A stretch of 64,000 nt of DNA from positions 811,295,123-811,359,122 of the forward strand of contig OY728136.1 of the NCBI GenBank assembly GCA_963277665.1, in the 5' to 3' direction. The notes under the pieces were generated by a model, which did not search any database, was not told the origin of the DNA, and saw nothing but the letters and a program-made list of their open reading frames with translations. This DNA is from Viscum album. Its lineage: Eukaryota > Streptophyta > Magnoliopsida > Santalales > Viscaceae. Positions within the stretch are counted from its first letter, which is position 1. Every line of letters starts with the position of its first letter. Shown here piece after piece: positions 36,061 through 47,600 of this stretch. Made by a program: the position numbers and the translations under genes.

Positions 36061-36760
36061 AATGTCCCGAAATCATATAATTTAAATTAATATGGTTGGT
36101 TTAATAAATTTCTCAATTTATAATATATTTTAAGGATCAATGGATATAACATAATTTGATATTATCTGACCTAATAATAAATAATTTTTAATCCAAAATT
36201 GACAATTTGTAGATATTGAATACAATTTTTCTTTCCACATGGTATTTAGAATAATTTTCATATGATCTCCATGTTATTCATTATGCTTTGACAGTATAAG
36301 AATATTATCCTTAAATATTTCCATAATATACTATTTTTACTATATATATATTTTTTACAATAAATTAATAACAATTGAATGGGAATTGGAATGTCCAAAT
36401 AGAATAAAAAATATTCTATAATACCCATTACTCATATAGAAGGTGGACTGGGGTATATTATTCTTCATAGCCCTCAAATAATGATTTCCAAAAATGTAGG
36501 ATGATCATGGAAAATTATTGAGATCCTTGTAATAGATCAAAAAAATCATTTATATGGGTTAAATGATACATTTATTGATAGTTTTCTTATTATATTCCTT
36601 GTAATAAATAAAAATATGCATTGACCCACATTTATCCTCAATATGAAGAATTTATGCATCCCATGGTGACATTCTCAGGTGAATGAATCTCTTATAAATA
36701 TTATCCTATAGTATCTTCATCAATTCCTACAAGTCAATTGCAACCATTTTATAATTAGTT
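36061..36760 (-). pseudogene. Chromovirus 3 reverse transcriptase (decayed)
   Basis: Minus strand 36,735-36,615 reads ELMKIL, a stop, then YKRFIHLRMSPWDA and CGSMHIFIYYKEYNKKTI. This matches 'ELKELK.QL..L...GFIRPS.SPWGAPVLFVKKKDGSMR.CIDYR.LNK.TI'. Further on, IPQST and (36,315-36,277) FKDNILILSKHNE match 'IPKTAF' and 'FIDDILIYSKSEEEH'. The catalytic D-D is reduced to D-N (GAT to AAT). The tail LYSISTNCQFWIK matches 'LYAKFSKCEFWL'. This is the most complete RT of the window; its duplicate lies at 55,430-56,130. Confidence 0.93.
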
Positions 36761-37600
36761 TTTAAAATTGGTGTAAAATTATGTACGAGTACTATTAAAA
36801 ACTCAACATCATTATTTAGAGAAATACTACTAAAAACTTATAGGATGATATAAAAATATTATCATACACTTGGTATATCTTCAATGTTGTGTTTCAACCT
36901 CACCATTTGAGATAAATACCCTCCATGGATAATAATTAAGATCTTTTTTATTGAAGTAACATTCATTGAATGTTTTTCTTCGTCTTTTTATTGATAAATG
37001 ATAATAGAATCATTAAGAATATGTAATGTGACGACTGTTAAATATAAAATGTTATAGTTTATATACAACCAATGCCTATAATTTCTTAGTTACACATCAA
37101 ATTCTTATAAATTGATAATATCAAGAATTTCATGAAGTATATTCCCATAGACATCAATTAATGAAGAATAATAAACATGAAGTTTGACTATCATACCATA
37201 AAGGGTTTCTACCACTAACTTGATATCTAATCATTGAGGTCAAAATTCGATACCCATAAAAAATCTATAGATAAAAAATAGTCGGTAGAGAAAAAATAAA
37301 CAAAGGAATTATTTATTTTAAATTATATGATTATTTTTCCTTTTACAATATCATTTTTATAAAACATTTCGATTGATGTAATCACATGAGTTTACAATTT
37401 TCCTTTTAGATTAAGAGGTCGTTAATACTGTTCATTATCGTAATATTTAAAATTCATTCATATGTTGGAATTATTCCAATAAACCTTTTATTTGATGAAA
37501 TAGAGTGTCATTTTTGCATTAGTTAGACTATTATTTTCCTCTTGCATTAAAAATCCTATTCATTACCATTTTATGATTAGGGATTTTTTTACTACAAATT
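36761..37600 (-). pseudogene. Chromovirus 3 protease and linker (strongly decayed)
   Basis: Minus strand from 37,104 reads EFDV, a stop, and then HWLYINYNILYLTVVTL, matching the retropepsin tail 'EFDVILGMDWL..N.A.LDC...V.L'. The linker to RT (36,760-37,020) and the upstream DTG/DSG region are not clearly readable. The duplicate stretch at 56,400-56,480 is comparably decayed. Confidence 0.65.
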
Positions 37601-38395
37601 CCATGTTCAGAGAACCTCCAAGTTTGATTCAATAAATTTCAATGATGTTACTCTACATATTACTGACATGTAGATGGATGTAATTTCATTCAGCAATGTG
37701 ATTTATTCCAGTTTTCAAGAGACTAAGTGTTTATTTTCATATAATAACACGTGAATTGCGTGAATTTAAAATTTCAATAAATAATTTAACTTCACATAAA
37801 ATTATATATTCAAATATAATAAATTAACTTAATGATTATACAATTTTACATTTTTTATCCCACCAAAAAATCAATAATTTTTTCATTAAGGTATAATTAT
37901 TAAATTATAAGAATACCTTACAATTGTTTCCAAATTTACTTCATTAATAACAATGGATTAATGAACTTTCTCATTCATCATAGGGAATTCATTTTATATT
38001 TTGTAATTTATAATATCTAGGAAGTAATAAATAGAAAAATATTATTAAGCTCTTCTAAATTGATATAATCAATTTTTTCCTCATTACTCATATTCATAAT
38101 AATATTCAATCATTGATCAGCTTCCCTTCTAAATGGTTATCATTTATGTGTAGTTGTTCATTTACTGATCATTGATGAACCTATTATTTTTTCAATAGTG
38201 ATAATCCTTCACTTACAAACTAGTGGATTATAATACAAACAAAAATGGGGGTAGATGTTGACTCATTAATGACTCAACAACATGTTTATCTCACATGTTA
38301 TAAAGTTGTATCAAATGTTTTTGTGGGATGTATAATTTTAATAGACCATGTTATTATGAATTTTTCTTTTTAATATGTTATATTCCATTGATTTC
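37601..38395 (-). other. Presumed gag region of chromovirus 3, not resolved
   Basis: By position between protease and the putative primer-binding site this should be gag, but only about 0.8 kb remains and no capsid or zinc-knuckle motif is readable. A deletion within gag is likely. The duplicate is at 56,980-57,750. Confidence 0.35.
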
Positions 38396-38413
38396 ATGGG
38401 TTATATGATACCC
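38396..38413 (-). promoter_or_regulatory. Putative primer-binding site of chromovirus 3
   Basis: Read on the minus strand it is ggtatcatataacccatg. It shares ggtatcatat with the site of chromovirus 2 and starts like the initiator-Met tRNA-complementary site ggtatcagagc. The duplicate near 57,758-57,775 has drifted (ggtataatataaccc). Its position upstream of the presumed gag is right; confidence is limited by shortness. Confidence 0.42.
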
Positions 38414-39425
38414 CATGTTAATATTTCTCTATGCACAACACCAGTTTACCTAGAATTACATGCAACCAAACATTTATACAAAAAAAACATTTTAATTTAT
38501 AACTATTTAATCAAGACAGTTATAACCTAGACACAAAACATAGGTATAATAATATTAATACCTAAATTTTAAATATTATTCATAATTTTTTTACATATAT
38601 AAAGCATAATTATAATAAAATATATTGTTTTTGGTATAGTCTTTATATGTTTTGAAAATATTATTTTCTCAAAAAAGTTTATTTTTATGTCTTTTTTGGA
38701 AAAATAATAAAATAAAATTTTTTGTTATAGAAAATTAATTTTATAAAATAAAATTTATTTTTTGAATTCATAATTTCAAAATTATATTGGGGTAAATTAT
38801 TGATATTTTTCTAATATAATTTATTTTTGGAATAATAGTGAAAAATATTGAATTTTTATTATAAACATCATTTTCATTAAATTTATTTATATATATTAAT
38901 TATATTTAAATATGGTTTTAATATATAATTATATGAAGTGTACATAAGTTAATCTAATTCAGGTTATTTTAACCTATTTCACATTAAAATAGGATGTTAA
39001 AACATTTTAATCATTTGAAATTTTACCAATTAAAACCCTAGTGTCTCATCCATTATATAGGATTAATTTTAAATTATTTCTGCCACTTTTGTGAATAGAA
39101 TTTTGAAAATATTAATCCATATTTGGAATCATAATAATTAATAATTTATAAAAAGATCGACTTTGTTTTTGACCAAAAAATTTAGTGATGGTAATAAAAA
39201 TTAATTACAATCATTATGTTAAAACCTTGCTTAGTTAGTAAGGGAACATTAATCATAAAAGGATAAACGACCTAGAAAACTGTCCAAAATCCATTTTATG
39301 GCCATATTGTGACTATATAACCCCTAGTAATTAATTTTTACCGTTATTTGAGTCATATTTTGAATGGAATTTCTTTAAACAGTGTTTTTGTTTTTGTATT
39401 TAAAATAATTCCATTCCACCTCCAT

Positions 39426-39432
39426 TATAAAT
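39426..39432 (+). promoter_or_regulatory. Possible TATA box in LTR-like DNA
   Basis: tataaat followed by gggaactcactccccctc, a layout often seen at the start of R in gypsy LTRs. The paralogue near 58,790 has drifted to tattaat. Weak, single-motif evidence, and it would imply a plus-strand LTR. Confidence 0.25.
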
Positions 39433-39788
39433 GGGAACTCACTCCCCCTCAAAAATTAGTCCCACCTCTCAATATATATGAATAAAAAAACCCTAAAAAA
39501 ATAAGATCCAAAAATACCTCCTATAATCATCAAATTATCATTTGGAGAATTAATCAAATCAAGGATGTCTTTTGGTCAATCTTAAAGGAGTTACATGAAG
39601 AAGAGGCAACAGTCTTCAATCAAAACATTTGTATTTATTTATTTTTCCACTCCTTATATTATTTTTAATCCATGATTAAATAATAAAATATTTATAAAAA
39701 TTATGAAGATAATTTTTTATGTTATGGTTTGTCCTTAAAACTACACACACATGCATAAAATGGGATCCACAATCATCATTCATGTACA

Positions 39789-39807
39789 CCGAGGACAACT
39801 GCCTCGG
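39789..39807. other. Short perfect hairpin ccgagg-N7-cctcgg
   Basis: A 6-bp GC-only stem around the loop acaactg, standing out in AT-rich DNA. In the duplicate (59,154-59,172) both arms carry a mismatch (ccgaag, cctcag), so pairing is weakened there. Confidence 0.5.
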
Positions 39808-40841
39808 TAACTGATATATTTTGTTATTCAATTACCACCTCTCAAGGTTGGAAATAATGATGGAAATTCTATTTTGTATGATATATATAATATTTATGAA
39901 GACTTTATGATCTTATAATTATTATATAATACATTATTTCTTTATTTCTATTTATGGTAATACAGTAACATTGTTTGTGGACCTATGGACTGCAACCTCC
40001 TTAAAGTGATTTGATTCATCCATTATTTACATGGAATGTATTATGGATGTGATTATTAAAAATATGTGATATTTATGACATAATAATTCTTATAGAATTC
40101 TAATATATCTATTTTTATACCATTTTGTTTTTATTTCTTTAAATATGACAACAAAATGGAAACGACATTCATACGATCATATGACTTACTATCTCCATGA
40201 ATGTTGTATTTAATTCACCATTTCTATCTTTGATAAATTTTTATATGTAAATATATAAACAATGTAAGATATGGTATTCAATAATGTATGGATACATTAA
40301 ATTTAGGTCAAATTCATTATTTTAGACTGAATATGTATTCTATGTGAGTTCACAGTTGTTTATAGGGTGTTTGAGGCTTGTTTGATGCATAGAACCCTAA
40401 CTAGTGGGAATGTTGATCTAGTAGGATAGTTAATAGAATCTTTTTGAGACATTAATCATGGTTTCCATAACTATTTAGAAAATAGAAATATGACATATAT
40501 GACATGTGTTTTTCCCAATCCACGAGGTAAAGGATTCACACATGCTCGAATAACTCAATATGATATAGTAGTGGTAGTCACATGGGTATAACATTAATGG
40601 GGAAACCATGATCTACCAACCATACAAGGCATCTCTTCATGAAAAAAGAGGCACATGTTTGAGACATGGGTAGTCTACCTTTGCACCAAAACTATCTACC
40701 CTTTTTTTTGGGATAAATTGTGAAAAAACACTTAACAAAATAATATCTCAAACCCTCTCTCTATTTCTCATTCATGTTGACATGTGAGATTTTACTCTCT
40801 ATTTTTGAGTTCTTTTTAGACCTATTTCATTGATTTTTATC

Positions 40842-41078
40842 TCATATCTTTAATGAAGGACTTGGAAGCAATTCATTAATGAAATATAGAAAATCCATCA
40901 CACTTGGAATATCATAGATGTTTAGTTTCTCCCATACAATATGATAAAAATTCACCTCTTTAAAAGTAATGAAATAAAACCTAATGGATATTATTTCCAT
41001 ATTATGTTCATATATATAATCACAATGATATATAGTGGTAGTTTTTTTGGTATTCCAAAAGTGGAATCCATTTCTCAA
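40842..41078 (-). pseudogene. Chromovirus 2 protease-RT linker, copy B (cut by the junction)
   Basis: Reads NGFHFWNTKKTTTIYHCDYI and IYDIPSVMDFLYFINELL, the paralogue of 16,033-16,359. After PSPSLK the homology stops at about 40,851. The last codons belong to the DNA that ends copy A, so the fragment is a chimera made by the duplication. Here the 'ELLPSPSLK' part is closer to the family pattern 'EELPGLPP.R' than copy A's version. Confidence 0.85.
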
Positions 41079-41400
41079 TAATTAATGTGAAATTTATATA
41101 TAGAAATTCAATGTGATCATTAGAGGACATCAAACTCAACTAGAGAATGAATTAATTCATTTTCAGGGAGAAAATTCTATCAAAAATCAACCTTAGAGGA
41201 ATAAGATTAATTATATGTGATCATCATACCAGTATGGTATTTCACTAATAATTATACAACTTAAAATATATGTTGCATATTTTTACCCTTTTAAAATTCA
41301 TCATATGTTAAATAATTGGTATATCCAAATAAAAATAATACATTATCAGTTCTATGGTGGATGGTAAGTGTACATATCCCCACATCGTTATCACACCCCC
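41079..41400 (-). pseudogene. Chromovirus 2 protease, copy B (decayed)
   Basis: The stretch around 41,108-41,145 is practically identical to 16,388-16,425, including all stops within the 'EFDVILGMDWL' region. These lesions therefore predate the duplication. Confidence 0.72.
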
Positions 41401-41856
41401 TGTGAGAAATATTGTTTAATTTTTTTTTACCTTTATATATTCTCTTAAGAGGTTTATAATGTTAATCATCATCATCATTAATCATCAGATTTTAGAATTG
41501 GTAAGCATATTTCCCATGTTATTTTCATTTGACATGCTGGAGTGTGGGTTCTATATTCTGTAGAGATTTATCTTTATTCACATCATTAGATTACATTTTC
41601 CCATCACATAATAATTTTATTGCCTGATTAACTTCACTTACACACATTAAACATTTACATATCCCATTAAGACAATTTCATCTATATTTTCTCGCATGTT
41701 ATATGTATGAATGAAATAACATCATATTTTATCTATGGTATTTGGAGTTTCAATTGAACTACACATTCAATTTATAGACAAACATATTAGAAGATTATGG
41801 TGTAGTATTTCATTTATATACATGTAGAATTTTCCTCAGAAGTACTAATAGATTCT

Positions 41857-42057
41857 TCATCCCTCCACATTAGCACAAGTAATTCCTTTTACATTTTCTA
41901 TGAATAATATTATGGATGTAGTTATTGAATAATAATCTATTAAACTCATCCCACTACATAGAGTAAAATTTGTCTTGATCCTATGTATTCTTGATGATAT
42001 TCCACTACTTATACTCTTTACCTTCAAAATTATATACATCCATAATTTCATTCCCAT
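41857..42057 (-). pseudogene. Chromovirus 2 gag fragment, copy B
   Basis: Paralogue of 17,276-17,476. It keeps GISSRIHRIKTNF and MSLIDYYSITTSIILFI in a 66-codon open stretch. Comparison with copy A shows mostly single-base differences and no frameshift. Confidence 0.5.
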
Positions 42058-42852
42058 GATATGAAAAATGTAGAAAGAAAAATATTTTTTTTGTGGTGCT
42101 GATTCATATCTCAGAATCTAGTAGATCATTCAAACCACTAAAAGAAGGTAAATATATCCACATGAAGGACTCAACACAACTTTTTCCCTCTATTTCTCAC
42201 TTATAATTTTATCATTATTCATATATTAAGAATGATTCATGGGAATAGAATTATTATTTTTCATTCTGACTTATAAAACATATTTCCACTAAAGAAGACA
42301 ATTATTTCATTATCCATCACAATCAATACTTAATTTTTTCATTTTGGTTCCATATACTAACTAAGAAAAAAAATTAATTATGTATGAATTGATAATAATA
42401 GTGGGGAACCACATAATAATAGAAAACAAAATATAGGTTGTGTAAACCATGACAATGTCATTTCAATCAATAAGAGTGTAGGTTTTTATATGGTCAATTA
42501 TAGTCTTTATCATTTTAAATCAATAATGAGGATTCATAAAGATAATATAAATTTACAATGAATATCCCATGGGAGTGTAAAATTAGGTAAAAATTATGGT
42601 CTGTTATCGGACAGTATGTAACGATTGAGTATACTTCATTTTCACTTATTCAGATGCATTACCCTTAGGTACAATTTTTCCATATCCACAACCACTTTTA
42701 TTATCCAGATACAGATTTAATTTTTTGGAAACCACTCACTCTATCATTTAACAAAATTTTATTAAATTGTCATATATTATGACTTATCCAAATAAATATA
42801 CATAAAGATCTTACTAACATTTTCTCAACCAAGATTTCAATGTATCTCTACA

Positions 42853-42869
42853 CCTTAATATGATACCAA
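42853..42869 (-). promoter_or_regulatory. Putative primer-binding site of chromovirus 2, copy B
   Basis: Identical to 18,271-18,287 over 17 bases; reads ttggtatcatattaagg on the minus strand and abuts the LTR fragment. Confidence 0.6.
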
Positions 42870-42870
42870 C

Positions 42871-44684
42871 TATACATAAGCAAAATTATCATACAAGAAA
42901 ATAAAATAATAATATATGAATATTCAATACATAACACAACAATCCAAAACATAATAATTGTGGTCCAGTTAATTTGGACACATGGACACATAGACAATTA
43001 GCCCATATGTTATATATGTCATCTCCCATAATGTTAATCACAAATATGACTCGTGTTGAACATATCAAAAATATTTATATTCTTCATAACCTAGAGAAAC
43101 GAAATATAATAAATAGTGTGAATAGATTATAAGTAAGGTTAATCAAGGGAGATATCAACATATCATAAGAACAGTGGTATAAGAACATGATAATATTTTT
43201 TGAAAATAATAAACTACATATCATAGATCATAAAATTGATTCAGGATATAATCCATGGATGTTTATAATATATGAATCATAAATGAATAAATGAACTTGT
43301 ACCAATAGGACATAGATTTGGAATAAGTCTTATAATTTTGACATACAAAAAAGTATAAAATTGAATTTCTTTAGTCATTCAAGGCACATTTTCAAAACTA
43401 TGATAGTGGAATGGGTTCACTCCCAAATCATTCATAAGAGTCAAGGATCACTCCAACTACTATAATAGTGGAATTATTCTATAATTAATCTGTTTTCACC
43501 CCAAAATTATATTAATATTTATCTCATGAGATATATACCTTTTCCTAAGTAATTGGAGGTAGATATTTCTCACACCCATCACATAATGGATATCATACAT
43601 ATGTGTGTGAAAAGATCATAAAAAATTTATCATATCAGACCACTTGAAAATAAATTGGATTCATAATAATTTCATCATAATATATCCTTTATTAAAGAAA
43701 CAATATTGATTATAATTTTACTAATTCATCAATACATAACCTATAAAAAAAGAAGTAGGTTTCATATGCATTCTATAATGGTATAACCTATTGAAGAGAA
43801 TTACTTTTTTTTAAATATATTTTCATCCAAAATATAAACCATATAAATACATAACGTTATTTTTATCCATGGATCATATCTCTAGTAAATCATAAGTAAC
43901 ATCAATAGATGTCATCCTATATGAAAAATTATTTTTATAGATGACTTAAAACATTTCGAGAGGAAAATAACATTAGACTGAAAATAACTCTTTAAAACAA
44001 AAAATTCAAAAAATATATTTTTAATAATTTTCATTGAAAATAAAAATTATTTCATATAATTGTGTATTTAAAATACTTCCTACTCATGATAGTAAGAAAT
44101 TTAATACATTTCATATAATTTAGAACAAATAATCCTTTAAATTTTCAGTAAAATTTAAATGGGTCATGTTTAAAAAAAATTGAAATATTTAATAATTTAA
44201 ATTGATTTTATAAAAAATATAACATGGATAAAAATATCATTAATAAATAATTTTAATAATTAAAAAATAATTTATTTGAAGATTATTATCTATAAAAACT
44301 GATTTTGGACTGAAGAGATAGACTGATGTTTTTTTTATAAAAAATATTTGGGAAAATTGAGTCAGAAAAGTGAGAAAAATGAATAGAATACAAGTATTAT
44401 CATAAAATATCAATGGTATAATGAAATTAAATAATATGATGAGATATTGATAATAATATTTCATTATCTAATTCACATACATAGAAAATTTGAATAAAAT
44501 ATTAGACTGTAATATAAAAATATTTCTACTTTGGTAACATTGAATTGTAAGACCCAATAATGAGTAAAAATAAATAAAACCTAAAATTTAATTGTAATAA
44601 ATAAATAAATGATATTATAAGTAAAATGGGTTGTATATATACCACCTAAAATAAGATAGGTTCATTACATAATGTACGTACCAA
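42871..44684 (-). repeat. Left 1.8 kb of LTR copy 2, copy B (truncated by deletion)
   Basis: Collinear with 18,289-20,097. The right 2.2 kb of the LTR is missing at the deletion junction. The SINE target position (near 44,635) is uninterrupted here. Confidence 0.75.
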
Positions 44685-47600
44685 TGAAATTGAATATCCT
44701 AATATCGGTCACTAACATTGATGTCTCAGATCAAGAAAAATTCTGGTAAGACTACATTTAACATAGTAACTAGATATATGTTCTTATTCTCTCATTCCCT
44801 AATATAGTTCAACTGGAACAAATAATTACTTCCAATGGCTAAGGGAATCATCAGGAAACTGAAAACATGAATCCCAAGGTATCCCAACTAAAAACATTTT
44901 CACTAAAAAATTATCAACCATCATCCATTGGTATCCTGAGCTGAAACTATTTATGAAAGGAAACCATATTTACCATTAGCTGATCACACATGTACACTAG
45001 GGACTCAAATACATCCCAAATAATTTTCGAAAAAATATTCTATAATAATACCACCTCATTTGATAATCTGCATACGAAATTTTTAAAAACCTTCTCAATG
45101 CATCTGTAACCACACATCCATCTCCTGGATTCTACCCAATATCCAAATCCGTGATCTGAAATCACATAACCTTATATTTTTATCATATAATATGATTATT
45201 CAAGGTAAAATTATGCTTTAAATAATTATGAAATCAATATTTCAAAAAATTATCTCTAAGGGACTGGTTGCATAATGTTTTAAAAGCACATTCAAATATT
45301 ATCAACTCAAGGCCACATTGATAAAAATGATTTACAAGAAAGAATAATAGGTGAAATCCATAATCCATCTCCCTTTTAAAAAAAAATTAAATATAAAAAA
45401 TCGACGCTTGATGCACCATATAAACATATGCAAGGCCAATTCTGTCATAGTATGAAACACTACTGTGGATGAAAGTAACCTTTCATGAAACACTACTAGG
45501 GATAAAAGTAACCTTGCGTGAAACATTTTTAAGGAGTCTAAGTATCCAAAATATACAACATATGGAACTAAATGAATTGATACCTAAAATATGAATCACA
45601 ACCATAGAAAATTTGGATTACATTATGAAGATACAAGTAAATACTATGATAAATGATATAATCAAAAAATTCTTCTAAGGTTCGACATTTCAAAAAAAAT
45701 AAAACCCCCATGAATTCTATTAAAAATAAAGGAAAATGGTATGATTTTATATTGTATATATAACCAAAAGGAAACTACATTAGGCCTATGAAAATTCACC
45801 ACCAAAAGTAAAAATTCAGAAGCTCAATGTATAAATCCCCCACTATAATCATTATTATGGAATAATTGGGATCATCAGATCCACCACATATCATGTAATG
45901 ATGAGATTATTCGAGTGAATACATGCTTTAAAAAGAAAGGAAAAGAACAGTTTCTTAGGTTATAAAACATAATATAGTGTTACTCAAGTCTATAAATCTT
46001 ATCATAATGGTCGCAACTATCAAATAGATAATAATATATACCTAATGGATCTTTGAAATGAACTAGTCATAAAAAATCCTATTAATCATGAAAAAACCAA
46101 TGAAAATTCAATTGATTAAATATCACCACAAATCTTTTACATGGAAGAATGTTCATAGAGGGAATCATTAGAATGATGCATGAATATGTTCAGGACTACA
46201 ATTACTCTCAATGATGAAACTCAAGTAGGCTATCGACGATCACACCTAAAAAAGGATACCCCAGAACCCTAACTTCTCCTAAAATCAAGTGAACAACATT
46301 GATGGGATCATCACAAAAATCACATGATATACCTGATATTCTTCCATTCAGATGTGTAAAAACAAAAATAGAAAATATAGTCCTTAATGACCTATAGACC
46401 CAATCAAATACACAAGGTTCTATTATAATTCCATAAAAGAACATTTTTATTCACCTTATAAATTCGAGTAATTGAAAATAAGAAGATAATACAATATTTT
46501 CCACACTGTTTAGTTTCTTGTAAAAAAATAGATAAGGAAAAACGACCACCATCATATAATGAATCAAAAACCAAATAAATACATCTTAGAATGACTCACC
46601 CAAATAACACCCAAGGATACCTCTATCTATTAATTTCTTTTAGAGAAAATATGATAACACAATGATACAAGAAAGGATTTTTCCATATATATAATTCATC
46701 AATGATATAATACACATTAAGAGTTGTTTCAAAACAAACCCAATCCTGAAAATAAACCTATTTTCTAATATTCATTTTCAAAATCACCAATCACCATTTT
46801 AACATTATTTATACAACCATACTATTTAATAAATTTACATTTTTCAACTCATTTGAAAAATTCTAAAAAACATACATTTAAAATCCTCTCAATTACAGGA
46901 TAATGTGACATTCCTTTCAATCTAATGAATTTAAAAATTATTTATTCTCAAAGTTCATTACATTTTCAATTGATAATGATATTTTAGAAGGGACCCCCAT
47001 TTATTTTATATTTAAATTATTTGTATAAATAGTGGAATCCATTTTTAATTTTTCATTACACTCTAAAAACTATTAACTTTTCTAGATTACATGTTTAAAA
47101 CATTCATCAAAGTTTCCTCAAAACATATAAAATTACCACATCATTTGAAATATATAATTCTTTATAAATATTCAAAACATGTTAACCACATGATTCATGA
47201 TTTTTAAATTCTTTTATGAGATTCATTAACGAGTTTGAAAAGAACATTTCACCATGTTTTCATGACTAAAAAGTCATTTTAAAACATTATGAAGAAAGCA
47301 AGAATTTGTTCATATAAAACCATTAAATCATTAACTTTTAAACTATAATAATTATTCTATTAAATTTATTGTCCCACAATATACTAGTTATACCATCCCT
47401 AAAAAATAAAATAATGTCATAACAATTACTTGAAAAAATTATTAATATCAAAATAACCCATGAACCACCTTGATTATTTTTCCATATATTAGTCACACAA
47501 TTAATAGAAGAATCATGGTTATAAATGGAACATAAAAGTGATGTGGAGTAATAGGTGAACTATACATAAATTTTAGGATGTTTTTTCGAATTCCAATAAC

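Larger units (their letters stand above)
16132..40850 (+). repeat. Segmental tandem duplication, copy A (~24.7 kb)
   Basis: Collinear with 40,851-60,215. Anchor pairs are 16,147/40,866, 17,276/41,857, 18,271/42,853, 20,097/44,684, 25,343/44,685, 32,035/51,405, 34,027/53,399, 36,620/55,990, 39,789/59,154 and 40,840/60,207. Identity by eye is roughly 85-90% with many small indels. The copy spans the 5' half of chromovirus 2, its LTR, the non-coding interior, LTR copy 3, the full pol of chromovirus 3 and LTR-like DNA. Because the unit crosses several element boundaries it is a genomic duplication, not independent insertions. Confidence 0.88.
38414..40850. repeat. LTR-like non-coding DNA at the right end of copy A
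   Basis: No coding match. Expected by position to begin the 5' LTR of chromovirus 3, but I could not align it with the ~4 kb LTR family. It contains a TATA-like tataaat (39,426-39,432) and a short hairpin (39,789-39,807). A GC-richer, U3/U5-like tract spans 40,340-40,690. The duplicate in copy B (57,776-60,215) continues without a break to about 60,702, whereas here it is cut at the duplication junction. Confidence 0.45.

Noticed and set aside
40100..40690. Inverted copy of the ~4 kb LTR landmarks
   Set aside because: A short reverse-complement similarity (40,160-40,215 with 6,945-6,985) and a gtagtctacc word were seen, but order and spacing do not match, and such words can arise by chance in this composition.
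45332..45526. Minus-strand ORF with an internal repeated motif
   Set aside because: The protein repeat only reflects the 33-bp DNA duplication; the paralogous stretch in copy A has no equivalent ORF.
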